From NCBI GenBank assembly GCA_945860225.1, contig CAMAPT010000013.1, positions 35,056-99,055 on the forward strand: a stretch of 64,000 bases of DNA. The letters are read 5' to 3'. Each line of letters begins with the position of its first letter. Position 1 is the first letter of the stretch. A model generated the notes under the pieces. The model saw nothing but the letters and a program-made list of their open reading frames with translations, made no database searches and was not told the DNA's origin. Of this stretch, positions 7,952 through 17,037 are shown piece after piece. This stretch comes from Chitinophaga pinensis. GTDB lineage: Bacteria > Bacteroidota > Bacteroidia > B-17B0 > Aurantibacillaceae. The translations under genes and the position numbers were made by a program.

Positions 7952-9466
7952 GTGGAATTTGTTAAAATAAAAAAACAAAAATTAATTCAAGCGGTGCGTA
8001 ATATGCACCGCTTGTTCGGATTTTTTCTATCTCTACTTTTTTTTGTATGGTGTACAACTGGATTTGTTATGATGTACAAGGAGTTTCCCTCGGTTTCAAA
8101 AACAGAGTATTTAAAAATGCGCACAAACATTAGTTATGATAGCACAATAAAATTATCAGCTATAAACGAATGGGAATATACAAATTTAGATTCGTGCTCC
8201 GAAATTCGCATGTATCAGTTACTTAAAAAAAAAATTATCAATATTGTAAACACAGAAGGGAAAATTATTTGTTTAGATGCTTACACAGGAAAGTACGTTA
8301 ATCCAATAAAAGAACATGAATTAAAAGACCTTGTAAATAGTTATTTTGGCAATACAAAAAAAGTAAAAACAATTGATGTAATAACAGAATTAGATCAATG
8401 GATACCACGTACCAAGTTTTTGCCACACATGCCTATTTATAAAGTTTTGTTAGATGATAAAGAAAATACAACGTGCTATATTTCTTCTCAATCAGGAGAA
8501 ATAATTCAAAAACTAAATTTTGAAGATAAGATTTGGGCTTGGCTTGGACCTATACCACATTGGATATATTTTAAAAATTTACGAATAAATACTGATGCAT
8601 GGAGGTATGTTGTAATAACACTTTCATCTTTAGGAGTGGTGTTAGCTTTGCTTGGTATTATACTTGGCGTTAGCCGAACAGTAAATTCAAAAAATAAATC
8701 TCAAAAATTCTCACCATATAAAAAAAAGTGGTTTCGTTGGCATCACTATGTTGGATTTATATTTGGTCTATTTATTTTTACTTGGATATTAAGCGGCTTA
8801 TTATCTATGAACCCATTAAAATGGGCGTCAGAAGATAGTTTAAGCGAAAAGGAAACTAAAATTTGGCAAGGAACAAATTATTCAATATTAACAACAGTAA
8901 ATAATTTTCAATCAGCATTTGATAATATAACTAAGCACAAATCCATTAAGGAGATTAAATTTTCATTGTTTAACTCGGACAATTATCTAATAGCAACTAA
9001 TCAAAATAATGAAGTACAACATGTAAAAATACAAGATAAAAACGTTTTTAATAATGCAATAGATATTTTAAGTATAAAGTCTCAAGTATTAAAATTATTA
9101 CCAAACAATAAAATTATTGCGTCTGAGATATTAACTGATTATGATAACTATTATTACAATAAACACAGAACATTACCATTGCCAATTTACCGATTTAAGT
9201 TTGATGACAAAAATAGTACATGGTACTATGTAAACCCAAAAACCTTAACTGTTGTAAAAAAAATGCAAACAGATAATAAAATAGAAAGGTGGTTGTATAA
9301 TGGGTTGCATAGTTTAGATTTCCCTCAATTATTTTATAAACGTCCCCTATGGGATATTATTGTTATAGTTTTATTATTAGGCTGTACACTACTTAGTTTT
9401 ACTGGTTTAAAACTTACAGCTGGTTGGTTTTTTAGATGGTATAATAAAAGATTGATAAGAAAGTGA
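7952..9466 (+). CDS. PepSY-associated transmembrane protein
   Basis: A 504-residue inner-membrane protein with four main membrane helices: about 20-42, 215-240, 265-285 and 468-490. PepSY-like periplasmic domains lie between them, with motifs MHRLFGFFLSLLFF and WHHYVGFIFGLFIFTW. It begins at a GTG two bases after the receptor stop. PepSY-TM proteins next to TonB siderophore receptors (PiuB and FsqR type) are thought to reduce or release metal from imported complexes using membrane heme. The histidines in the HR and HH motifs could ligate heme. It is tightly coupled to the receptor, so a shared substrate is likely. Confidence 0.85.
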   Translation: MEFVKIKKQKLIQAVRNMHRLFGFFLSLLFFVWCTTGFVMMYKEFPSVSKTEYLKMRTNISYDSTIKLSAINEWEYTNLDSCSEIRMYQLLKKKIINIVNTEGKIICLDAYTGKYVNPIKEHELKDLVNSYFGNTKKVKTIDVITELDQWIPRTKFLPHMPIYKVLLDDKENTTCYISSQSGEIIQKLNFEDKIWAWLGPIPHWIYFKNLRINTDAWRYVVITLSSLGVVLALLGIILGVSRTVNSKNKSQKFSPYKKKWFRWHHYVGFIFGLFIFTWILSGLLSMNPLKWASEDSLSEKETKIWQGTNYSILTTVNNFQSAFDNITKHKSIKEIKFSLFNSDNYLIATNQNNEVQHVKIQDKNVFNNAIDILSIKSQVLKLLPNNKIIASEILTDYDNYYYNKHRTLPLPIYRFKFDDKNSTWYYVNPKTLTVVKKMQTDNKIERWLYNGLHSLDFPQLFYKRPLWDIIVIVLLLGCTLLSFTGLKLTAGWFFRWYNKRLIRK

Positions 9467-9528
9467 TTATAGTTCGTAGTAAGATTAATTACTAAACATA
9501 TATTAAATGATTTATTAAAACAGATTAT

Positions 9529-9963
9529 ATGAAATATACTATTAAAATAATAATAATATTCAATTTACTTGACATACTTGGATTTGTAGTATCTGCTGTA
9601 TGCGCTATTTATTGTATGATACTTCCGTTTATTTTGAGTTCGTTGCCATTATTAGGACTAAAATTCTTGGGTAGTCCAACTTTAGAACTTACAATACTTT
9701 TTTTTAGTATCACACTCGCTTTCATATCTTTTTTAATTGGCTATTGTAAACATCATAAGGATGACGAAGCGCTTAGCATCATGTTAATTGCCTTTATTTT
9801 CATTTTAATAAGTCATACCAATACTATACATGGAAATATATCAACCCTATTTGAACAAATTTTTATGCCTATTGGAGGAATTATAATGGCTTATGCTCAT
9901 TATCGAAATTGGCAACTTTGTAAAGAAAATAATTGTAAAAAAAAATTGAATAATTTGAATTGA
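9529..9963 (+). CDS. MerC-like membrane protein
   Basis: A 144-residue protein with four predicted membrane helices. Its first half, LDILGFVVSAVCAIYCMILPFILSS split over one helix, matches the MerC pattern of paired cysteines (CAIYC) before a proline-rich turn. A Cys- and Lys-rich tail (CKENNCKKK) follows the last helix. MerC proteins were described as mercury transporters, but Bacteroidota copies are common near metal genes and may move or sense other thiophilic metals. A 62-base gap separates it from the PepSY gene. Moderately sure of family, unsure of substrate. Confidence 0.72.
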   Translation: MKYTIKIIIIFNLLDILGFVVSAVCAIYCMILPFILSSLPLLGLKFLGSPTLELTILFFSITLAFISFLIGYCKHHKDDEALSIMLIAFIFILISHTNTIHGNISTLFEQIFMPIGGIIMAYAHYRNWQLCKENNCKKKLNNLN

Positions 9964-9994
9964 TTCTCAAAAAATAGTCATTATAAATACTAAT

Positions 9995-10939
9995 ATGATA
10001 AATATATATATAATTACAGGCTTTTTAGGGGCCGGCAAAACAACTTTTTTAAATCACTTTTTAAAACATCATGCGGCTTCTAAAAATTTAGTTATAGAAA
10101 ATGAATTTGGCAAAGCTAATATTGATACTAGACTCATAACAGAAAAAATCGATGAAATTGTAGAATTAACTAATGGATGTATTTGTTGCTCTCTTGATAA
10201 TGAGCTAATTGACGTTTTAGCTAAAGTTATCAAAAAAGACAATAAACCAAATCATATTTTTATTGAAACAACTGGAATTGCAGATACGGGAAATATAATT
10301 AGCTTATTAAAATCAGAAGATTTAAAGCCATATTTTGACTATAAAGGAAGTATTTGTTTAATAGATGCTGAAAATATAATTGAACGTTTAAAGGAAACAT
10401 TTGAAACAGGTCGACAAATAGCCGTGTCAGATGTTATTATTATAAACAAACTAAACAGTATTACTATCACCAACCTCGAAAAAATTAAAGAACAGATAAA
10501 AGATATAAATCCTTTTGCTAATCAATTTGATTCGTTTGATGGTTCAATAAAATTTACCTTAATGGAAAATTATTTAAATGATAATGAATTTAAAATTCCT
10601 TCACATTTAAAAACCACACGACAACAAAATGCTCATAAAATAAATTCGGTTTATTTTGAAACACACAATTCATTTGATTTTGGTGAATTAACCTACGCCT
10701 TACATGTAAACTTTCTGCTCTATCCCCATCAACTATTTCGATTAAAAGGATTCGTCAATACCAATATAAATAAGCAAAGGTATCTAATTCAATCAACAGG
10801 GAAACATATAAGCATAACACCAGTAGAAAACAAAGAAAGAAACATGAAATCTGAATTAATTTTTATTGGACTTCAATTGAAAACCGAAACCATTCAGCGA
10901 ATATTAAGACCGGCAATAGTTGAAAAAGAAAATACTTAA
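9995..10939 (+). CDS. second COG0523 GTPase, with altered guanine motif
   Basis: A 314-residue G3E-family GTPase of normal length with P-loop GFLGAGKT at 9-16, the CxCC metal motif at C62, C64 and C65, an ETTG motif and a C-terminal CobW_C-like domain. The guanine-specificity motif, NKTD in the paralogue at 1396-2850, reads NKLN here, so the Asp that contacts the guanine base is replaced by Asn. The protein lacks the long middle insert and histidine cluster of its paralogue. It closes the metal island. A weak inverted repeat (TACAGA/TCTGTA) follows at 10941-10962, but no strong terminator was seen. Confidence 0.88.
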   Translation: MINIYIITGFLGAGKTTFLNHFLKHHAASKNLVIENEFGKANIDTRLITEKIDEIVELTNGCICCSLDNELIDVLAKVIKKDNKPNHIFIETTGIADTGNIISLLKSEDLKPYFDYKGSICLIDAENIIERLKETFETGRQIAVSDVIIINKLNSITITNLEKIKEQIKDINPFANQFDSFDGSIKFTLMENYLNDNEFKIPSHLKTTRQQNAHKINSVYFETHNSFDFGELTYALHVNFLLYPHQLFRLKGFVNTNINKQRYLIQSTGKHISITPVENKERNMKSELIFIGLQLKTETIQRILRPAIVEKENT

Positions 10940-11009
10940 ATACAGAATTTTGACTATCTGTAGATGAAGATTTCACGATTCAACTTATAAACTTGGATAA
11001 TTAAAGCGG

Positions 11010-11705
11010 CTAGAGCAAATCTCTATTGATCGTATAACCTATTCCTTTGGTAGTTTTAATAATATCATTTCCAAGGATACGGCGAATATTTCTGATATGA
11101 ATATCAATGGTTCGCGTATTGGCCACTTCTGGAGAATTCCATATCAGTTTAGCAAAATCATGACGCGTAAATGTTTTGTGAACATTTTGATACATCAGAT
11201 TAACCATTTCAAATTCTTTGCGAGGCAAACTTATTTTTTGATTATTCGCTATAATCAAATACTGTTCTCTGTCTACAAAAAAATTTGTGTGTTCAACTTC
11301 TTGTGGCACTAAATGTGCCATTCTATTTTCAAAACGTTTTCTTAATGTTGAAATACGCGCTTCTAATAAAATAGGCTTAATGGGCGTTGTAATGAAATCA
11401 TCAACCCCTGAATTGAATGCTGTAATTTGTATATAATCGTCTTGCTTATGCGAAAACAAAATAATATACGGTTGTTCAATCTGTTTAAGATTTCTAATGT
11501 CGGAAGTGAGCGAAATACCATCTTTATACTTATAGTCTAATTCTACAATTACCAAGTGTACATCGTCTTTCTTGATTAGCTCAATTAAATCATCTTCTGA
11601 TTTGGCAAGTGTAACATTGTATTTTTTTTCTAACAAATACTCTATCGTTTTCTTCATTAACGATTCGGTATTAGAACAAATAACAATATTAAAATATCTA
11701 GCCAT
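11010..11705 (-). CDS. OmpR-family regulator with degenerate receiver
   Basis: A 231-residue protein with an N-terminal receiver-like domain and a C-terminal winged helix (RTIDVHIRNIRRILG and TKGIGYTI, both conserved). The receiver has lost its chemistry: the acidic pair is S11-N12, the phospho-acceptor Asp is E55, and the conserved Lys of the TKP motif is T107. It therefore cannot be phosphorylated in the usual way, and Glu may mimic the active state. The ATG at 11705 is chosen because a longer reading from 11747 would include the terminator hairpin of the upstream gene. No kinase gene is adjacent. Its closest relative in this window is the regulator at 17654-18343. Confidence 0.88.
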   Translation of the reverse strand: MARYFNIVICSNTESLMKKTIEYLLEKKYNVTLAKSEDDLIELIKKDDVHLVIVELDYKYKDGISLTSDIRNLKQIEQPYIILFSHKQDDYIQITAFNSGVDDFITTPIKPILLEARISTLRKRFENRMAHLVPQEVEHTNFFVDREQYLIIANNQKISLPRKEFEMVNLMYQNVHKTFTRHDFAKLIWNSPEVANTRTIDIHIRNIRRILGNDIIKTTKGIGYTINRDLL

Positions 11706-11710
11706 GGTTA

Positions 11711-11740
11711 TAAAAAAGGCACGAACAATGTTCGTGCCTT
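11711..11740 (-). terminator. intrinsic terminator after the beta-helix protein gene
   Basis: An 11-bp perfect stem (AAGGCACGAAC at 11716-11726 and GTTCGTGCCTT at 11730-11740) with a 3-base loop is followed on the minus strand by a T-run (11711-11717 read in reverse). It lies 15 bases beyond the stop of the T9SS protein gene, just before the start of the degenerate regulator, which therefore needs its own promoter or read-through. Confidence 0.85.
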
Positions 11741-11754
11741 CATTCATTTTAAAA

Positions 11755-13473
11755 TTATTTATTGATAACTAATTTTTTAGTCTCTTTAGCTCCGTTAATT
11801 TCTAAAGAAACGTAATAAATACCACTAGATAAATCAGATGTATTTAAATTCACGGTATGATTCCCTTTTTCAAACTCATTGTCATGACTTAAAGTTGAAA
11901 CCAAGTTACCTAAGATATCATAAACCAAAACAGACACTTTATTTCTTTCAATTAAATTGAATGATAATTTAGTGTTTTGAGAAGCTGGATTTGGATATAA
12001 TACCAATGAATTAAGTGTTGCTTTAGATTGTTCTTGAATTCCCGTAACTTGATTAGCAAATTGAGGTCCTGAGAAATCAGCTCCTGTAGCAGCGACTGAA
12101 TTTACATTTAAACGAAAATCAACGTTATCTTCTAAGTTAGTTGGGAATGCGTTTTGTAATCCAATTTCAGCAACGGTTTTAGTAGTATCAATTGAATTTG
12201 TATTTGAGTAATTATTATACCAAGTTGCGTTTGCGCCACCTGCATCATGTACAAATTTCGGGAACATGTTTTTTGCAATAATACAATTTTTCAAAACTCC
12301 CATCGAATCTAAACTAGAGGTTGCGTTATAGTTATCAAACGTAGTTGCACCCGACACATGCCATCCTTTTTCCCATCCAACAAAAATTGAATTATGAATT
12401 GAAATCGCTGTATTTCTTCTTGTAAAAATTGCTCTTTCAAATTTTTCACCCGTAGGCAAAGCTACCGAACCATCCCTTTTAGGACCAATTACGGTCATAT
12501 TAGAGAATATTGCTCTAGTAATCGGTAAACGACCTATTCCAGGATTAAAATTATCTGATTCAAATCCGTTTGAATCGCCAGCCGCATCAGAAATATCTTT
12601 ATCTCTAACCACTAAACCAAATTGAACACGTCCATTATACCCAAAATCTGTATCGAAATCATCATCTAATCCTCTGAAAGCAATTAAATATTTAGCATCT
12701 ACAGAACCTCCAAACCATTCGAAAGCATCATCACCACCAAATGAACATTGAATATGATCAATTTGTGTTCCTGAACCAACACCTGCCATAGTTAAACTGT
12801 TTAACTCTGAATTTGGTGTAGAAGACAAGGCAACACCTGCAAATTCTATTCGGCAATACGACATAGTTCCTGAGCTTTCAGTATTATTGTTCCCGCCAAA
12901 TAAAATTTCGTTAAATGTAGTAGAGAACCCTTCTACATAATTTGTTTTAGGTCCGGTTGAAGGACATGTAGAACAAGCTGTATTAATAATTCCATTACCT
13001 AACAATACTACTCCACCCCAATCTGCAGGACCTCTTCCGTTTCCGGTTGGTTCTTCACTAGAGGTAAATACAATCGGATTACTAGCCGTACCTACAGCAT
13101 TAATTTTAGAACCTCTTGAAATAATTAAACAAGCTTTAGATGCTTTGTCACCACGAATAACCGTTCCGGGCTGAATAGTTAAGTTTGCATTATTAGTTAC
13201 AGCAACATTACCAACCAATAAGTAAGTTTTATCAGATGTCCAAGTTGTGTTAGCTGTAATATTACCAGATACAGTAACTGTAGCCACTGGATAAACTTTA
13301 TTTTCAGGATCCCAGTTTGTCCAACCTTCAGCCCAATTATTAGATGCAACACCGCTCACATTATCTGTAACAGGGAAAGCTCCTTTGTAAGCTGTAGGCG
13401 TCCAAAACGCATTTTGAGCAAAACTCGGCACGCTTAATAATGCTAATGCCGCTAATTTGTAAATTTTTTTCAT
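11755..13473 (-). CDS. secreted T9SS cargo protein with beta-helix-like body
   Basis: A 572-residue protein with a signal peptide (MKKIYKLAALALLSVPSFAQ). A long body rich in Gly, Asn, Thr and Val has repeated strand patterns (NANLTIQPGTVIRG, PIVFTSSEEP, DWGGVVLLGNG) typical of right-handed beta-helix proteins. An Asp-rich stretch, GLDDDFDTDFGYNG, may bind calcium. The C-terminal region from about 490, LVLYPNPASQNTKLSF to KKLVINK, is a type A sorting domain, so it is exported by the type IX system and anchored or released at the surface. It is probably linked to the TonB receptor gene upstream at 13988-16885. The ligand is unknown. Confidence 0.85.
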   Translation of the reverse strand: MKKIYKLAALALLSVPSFAQNAFWTPTAYKGAFPVTDNVSGVASNNWAEGWTNWDPENKVYPVATVTVSGNITANTTWTSDKTYLLVGNVAVTNNANLTIQPGTVIRGDKASKACLIISRGSKINAVGTASNPIVFTSSEEPTGNGRGPADWGGVVLLGNGIINTACSTCPSTGPKTNYVEGFSTTFNEILFGGNNNTESSGTMSYCRIEFAGVALSSTPNSELNSLTMAGVGSGTQIDHIQCSFGGDDAFEWFGGSVDAKYLIAFRGLDDDFDTDFGYNGRVQFGLVVRDKDISDAAGDSNGFESDNFNPGIGRLPITRAIFSNMTVIGPKRDGSVALPTGEKFERAIFTRRNTAISIHNSIFVGWEKGWHVSGATTFDNYNATSSLDSMGVLKNCIIAKNMFPKFVHDAGGANATWYNNYSNTNSIDTTKTVAEIGLQNAFPTNLEDNVDFRLNVNSVAATGADFSGPQFANQVTGIQEQSKATLNSLVLYPNPASQNTKLSFNLIERNKVSVLVYDILGNLVSTLSHDNEFEKGNHTVNLNTSDLSSGIYYVSLEINGAKETKKLVINK

Positions 13474-13614
13474 GTTAATTTTTTTGATTAAATGGTATTT
13501 AATTTTTTACAAGATTACACGACTAACTTTGTTTTTAGATTACGAATAGTTTACCATTTGCTTATATGTATTTTAAATTAGCGTTAACACTTTTGGTTTT
13601 TTGGTAACATTTAA

Positions 13615-13778
13615 TTCATATGTGGGTTTTTATTGTTTTTTAATTGTCATATGGTTTAGCCAGTTTATCTTCATTTATGCTTGTGTTTCGGAAAACATGG
13701 CTATTTCATATGTGAATTTTTATTGTTTTTTTAATTGTCATATGTTATACGCCATGTATCTTTATTTGTGTTTGTGCG
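13615..13778. repeat. two imperfect direct repeats, 90-bp period, in a gene-free stretch
   Basis: Between 13474 and 13987 there is no gene I can support. The two copies start at 13615 and 13705 with TTCATATGTG, share TTTTTATTGTTTTTT and AATTGTCATATG, and diverge after about 75 bases. Each copy is bracketed by CATATG boxes. A 78-codon open frame through them looks like a by-product: its protein merely repeats the DNA duplication. Whether the repeats bind protein or are a duplication relic cannot be told. Confidence 0.6.
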
Positions 13779-13930
13779 CGCTTTATAAAAACACCTCCTA
13801 TCTAAAAAGCCGTCTAAAAATAATTTTTGAAGGTTAGTCAACGACTTGGTTCAATATAACACCCAATTATCAAGCATCTCGATTCAACTGCCATTGACGA
13901 AGAATTATCTCTCAAACTGACATAAATAAG

Positions 13931-13960
13931 AAGAGACTGCCCCTTATAAGACAGTCTCTT
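13931..13960 (-). terminator. intrinsic terminator after the large TonB receptor
   Basis: A 9-bp perfect stem (AAGAGACTG at 13931-13939 and CAGTCTCTT at 13952-13960) with a 12-base loop lies 28 bases after the receptor stop. The following minus-strand sequence is T-rich but not a pure T-run, so termination strength is uncertain. Confidence 0.6.
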
Positions 13961-13987
13961 GTTCTTGATTTAAATGCTATCTATTTA

Positions 13988-16885
13988 TTATTTGATTTTA
14001 TAGCTTAACGATAAGCTGATGGTAGGTGCAAATTTTGTATTAAGCATAATATTATCAGCATCCATAGTATGTTGAAATTTTTTGTTATCGTTTACAGATT
14101 GTTTGTCTAATTTTCCATTTTCATTAATATCTTGATAGTAAATTAGATTTTGTGCGATCGCATCACGCACATTAAATTTAACTTCCAAATTCTTTTTAAA
14201 AGTTTTAGTGAGCTGTAAGTCTAATACATGACGAGGATTTTCCCAAATACTTGGTTCGTCCACATTACCTACAATCACAATACGTTTACCTACATAGTTA
14301 TATGATAAACTAATACCGAAATCATAATCTTTATCTAAATATTGAGCTCCGGCATTAATTATAACTGGGCTTTGTCCTTGCAATGGTCTTGGTTTTACGC
14401 TATTTAATTTTGACACATCTACACTTGATTGCACATAAGAAAAATTAGTAAACAAAGTCGTTCCATTCAAAATTTTTGAAGAATCATTTTTGATAATAGT
14501 TGATAATAAAACTCTATATTCAAATTCCATACCTAGGTTTGTTGCTTTTGGTACGTTTGCAAAATTAATTGAACGTATTTGGCCATTACCGGCAATTTGT
14601 TCTATAGCATTGGTTAAATCTTTGTAAAATGCAGATACTGAAATAATCTGTCCGGGTTTTTGAGGATAATACTCAAACCTTAAATCATAATTATTAATTT
14701 TAGCTCGTTGCAAAGTATCATTACCCGAAATTTGATAATCAGTCACAAAGTCGTAAAAATTAAATGGCGCTAATTCTCGAAACTCAGGGCGATTCACTGT
14801 TCTGTAATAAGCAGCTCTTAAATTAATTCTTTCATTAATAGACCATACCCCATTGATAGATGGCAGGAAATCAACAATGGTCGTATCTTTCGTTTTATCT
14901 GTAAAATCACTATTGAGTGTATTTAACGATTGCATATAAGATTCAAATCGTACACCATAAATAAAGCGCAATTTATCGGTGAAACGAGAGTCACTCATCA
15001 CGTAAGCTGCATTTAAAACAGATGATGCTTTATATGAATCGATAAAAGTGGTAGACTCGGTAAGTTTAAATCCTCCATCATATTTTCCTGGACCATCTGT
15101 TACTCCAATATTTGCTTGATTAAAAATTTCGCCTTCCGGCAAAAACGCTAAATCAGCATTAGGCTTTATGGCACTTCCTTTTGAATACCAAGTATATCCT
15201 AATAAACGAGCCGCAAATGAACGATTTCTATACTGATTAAATGCTCCTATTTTTAATTCATGTTTTGAAGCATAAATTTCAAATGGTCTAGAAATATCTA
15301 ATTTAAAACTATAAATACGCTCTTGTGTTTTAGCAAAAAACATAGATCCAGCGCTGGTAGGTCCAACGGCATCTCCAAGAATTTGAGCTGCATAATTTAC
15401 AGAATCTGATTCGGAACCACTTGCTTTTTGATACACCATCCTTCTTAAATTAGGGATATCACGCTGAATATCACTTAATCCTCCTATCCATTTTATTTTA
15501 ACTTTTTCTTTTGGCAAAAAATGATCTCCATTTACCTGACCGGTATAGATATTATTTTGTGTGAAAAATCTCACATTTGATTTTTGCCAAAGCGGATTAT
15601 TAACATCAGAAGCATCAAAAACACCTTTTCTAGTGATTGTTCTATCATCCGTGTTAACCGAATATAGATTTTTCACCCCAATTTGATGATTATCATTTAT
15701 CTTGTAAGAAAGATTCCATAAAGCACTCGCTAATATATTATTGACAAAATTGGTATCCGTAAATTCTCTAGTCTTTTGAACGGCATCTCCCTGCTCTTCA
15801 AATTCTCTTCTTTCTGAAATGGAAGTATTGTTGGTGTTATTATATGTAAGCGCTACTACGCTTCCGAAATCTTTCTTAAATAACTTAAAAATATTGGCTT
15901 GCGTAAACTGCGTGTTTAAATTAGGAAGCGCCGTTTTATTCTGCAAAGTCCAATCGTAATTAAGCTTTTTTGCTTGATCTATTTTATCAGTGTTTGAAGT
16001 AATATTTGCATACTCTTCGGTTGTTGGAATTCCTGAAGGTAATTGACGTGATCCATCATCTATACCTAGCCAATCTGTTTTACCTCCTTTGTATGTTTTA
16101 AAGTTTTGAAATGTAGTAAGTGAATTGTATCCACTTGATACTGATAAACTCGTGCTGTTTTTATCTGGAATGTTTTTCGTGTTGATTAAAATAACTCCAC
16201 CTGCAAAATCTCCCGGCAAATCAGGAGTGGCTGTTTTTAAAATCACCAAATTATCTAAAATACCAGACGGAAAAATATCAAAAGCAAAGGCTCTTTTATC
16301 ACTTTCTGAACTAGGTAACGGAGAGCCATTTAAATAGGCGGTATTATATCGATCGCTCATACCACGTATAATGGCAAATTTATTGTCTTGTATACTAGCG
16401 CCACTTACCCTTTTCAAAACATCACTTGTGCTTCTATCGGGTGTTTTTTTGATACTTTCAGAAGAAATCCCGTCGCTTACACTCGCATTGTTTTTTTGCA
16501 TCACCAATAAAGTGTTTGTGTTCTCTTTATTCATCTCGGCCTGCACCACAACTTCTCCAAGGGTTTGAGAACTTGCTTGGTCCAATCCTATATTAAATTC
16601 GGTAACATCATTTGCCTTAACAATAACATCTACAAATTTTTTATTATCATAAGTAATGTAACTGGCTATTACATTGTATTTACCGGGTTGCAACCCACCT
16701 AAAGAAAAATTTCCATCAAAATCAGACGATGCGCCTCTAGTTGTACCTTCTATCAAAACGGTAGCACCTGGAAGTGTTTCACCGGTTTTGGCATCAATTA
16801 TTTTTCCGGCTATCTTACCAGTTTGAGAAAAGGCTAAAAAAGACAATAAGGAAAGTGTCGCTGTAATCGTAATTTTTTTGAACAT
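13988..16885 (-). CDS. TonB-dependent receptor, OAR/carboxypeptidase-regulatory-like type
   Basis: This gene encodes 965 residues from the ATG at 16885. A signal peptide (hydrophobic core to LAFSQ) is followed by a carboxypeptidase-regulatory-like domain (GKIAGKIIDAKTGETLPGA, about 22-105), a plug domain with IIRGMSDRYNTAYLNGSPLPSS and LPGDFAGGVILINTKN, and a large barrel ending SLSLSYKIK. The plug and barrel style resembles OAR-like receptors that import or bind large or unknown substrates. The longer start at 16918 would put a hydrophilic extension before the signal peptide. It is transcribed toward the T9SS beta-helix gene, with a terminator between, and the two may form a surface-binding and import pair. 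Confidence 0.92.
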   Translation of the reverse strand: MFKKITITATLSLLSFLAFSQTGKIAGKIIDAKTGETLPGATVLIEGTTRGASSDFDGNFSLGGLQPGKYNVIASYITYDNKKFVDVIVKANDVTEFNIGLDQASSQTLGEVVVQAEMNKENTNTLLVMQKNNASVSDGISSESIKKTPDRSTSDVLKRVSGASIQDNKFAIIRGMSDRYNTAYLNGSPLPSSESDKRAFAFDIFPSGILDNLVILKTATPDLPGDFAGGVILINTKNIPDKNSTSLSVSSGYNSLTTFQNFKTYKGGKTDWLGIDDGSRQLPSGIPTTEEYANITSNTDKIDQAKKLNYDWTLQNKTALPNLNTQFTQANIFKLFKKDFGSVVALTYNNTNNTSISERREFEEQGDAVQKTREFTDTNFVNNILASALWNLSYKINDNHQIGVKNLYSVNTDDRTITRKGVFDASDVNNPLWQKSNVRFFTQNNIYTGQVNGDHFLPKEKVKIKWIGGLSDIQRDIPNLRRMVYQKASGSESDSVNYAAQILGDAVGPTSAGSMFFAKTQERIYSFKLDISRPFEIYASKHELKIGAFNQYRNRSFAARLLGYTWYSKGSAIKPNADLAFLPEGEIFNQANIGVTDGPGKYDGGFKLTESTTFIDSYKASSVLNAAYVMSDSRFTDKLRFIYGVRFESYMQSLNTLNSDFTDKTKDTTIVDFLPSINGVWSINERINLRAAYYRTVNRPEFRELAPFNFYDFVTDYQISGNDTLQRAKINNYDLRFEYYPQKPGQIISVSAFYKDLTNAIEQIAGNGQIRSINFANVPKATNLGMEFEYRVLLSTIIKNDSSKILNGTTLFTNFSYVQSSVDVSKLNSVKPRPLQGQSPVIINAGAQYLDKDYDFGISLSYNYVGKRIVIVGNVDEPSIWENPRHVLDLQLTKTFKKNLEVKFNVRDAIAQNLIYYQDINENGKLDKQSVNDNKKFQHTMDADNIMLNTKFAPTISLSLSYKIK

Positions 16886-17037
16886 AACTTTGTGATAAAT
16901 ATCACCACAAAAAAACAATAAGGACTTAATGTAAACGTCAAGGCTATATTACCTTAATATTAAATCAAATGGAAAATGACTTAAAAAAATTAATATTTAA
17001 TTAACACGAAATTTTTAAAAACAATTCAAAATAGACC

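Noticed and set aside
10941..10962. TACAGA/TCTGTA inverted repeat after the metal island
   Set aside because: A 6-bp AT-rich stem with a 10-base loop and no T-run is too weak to call a terminator.
11706..11747. Longer start for the degenerate regulator
   Set aside because: The extension would be encoded by the terminator hairpin of the neighbouring gene, and the receiver fold begins only after the internal ATG at 11705.
13601..13837. 78-codon open frame in the gap before the T9SS protein gene
   Set aside because: Its protein is a low-complexity aromatic sequence that simply repeats the underlying 90-bp DNA duplication, and it has no family features.
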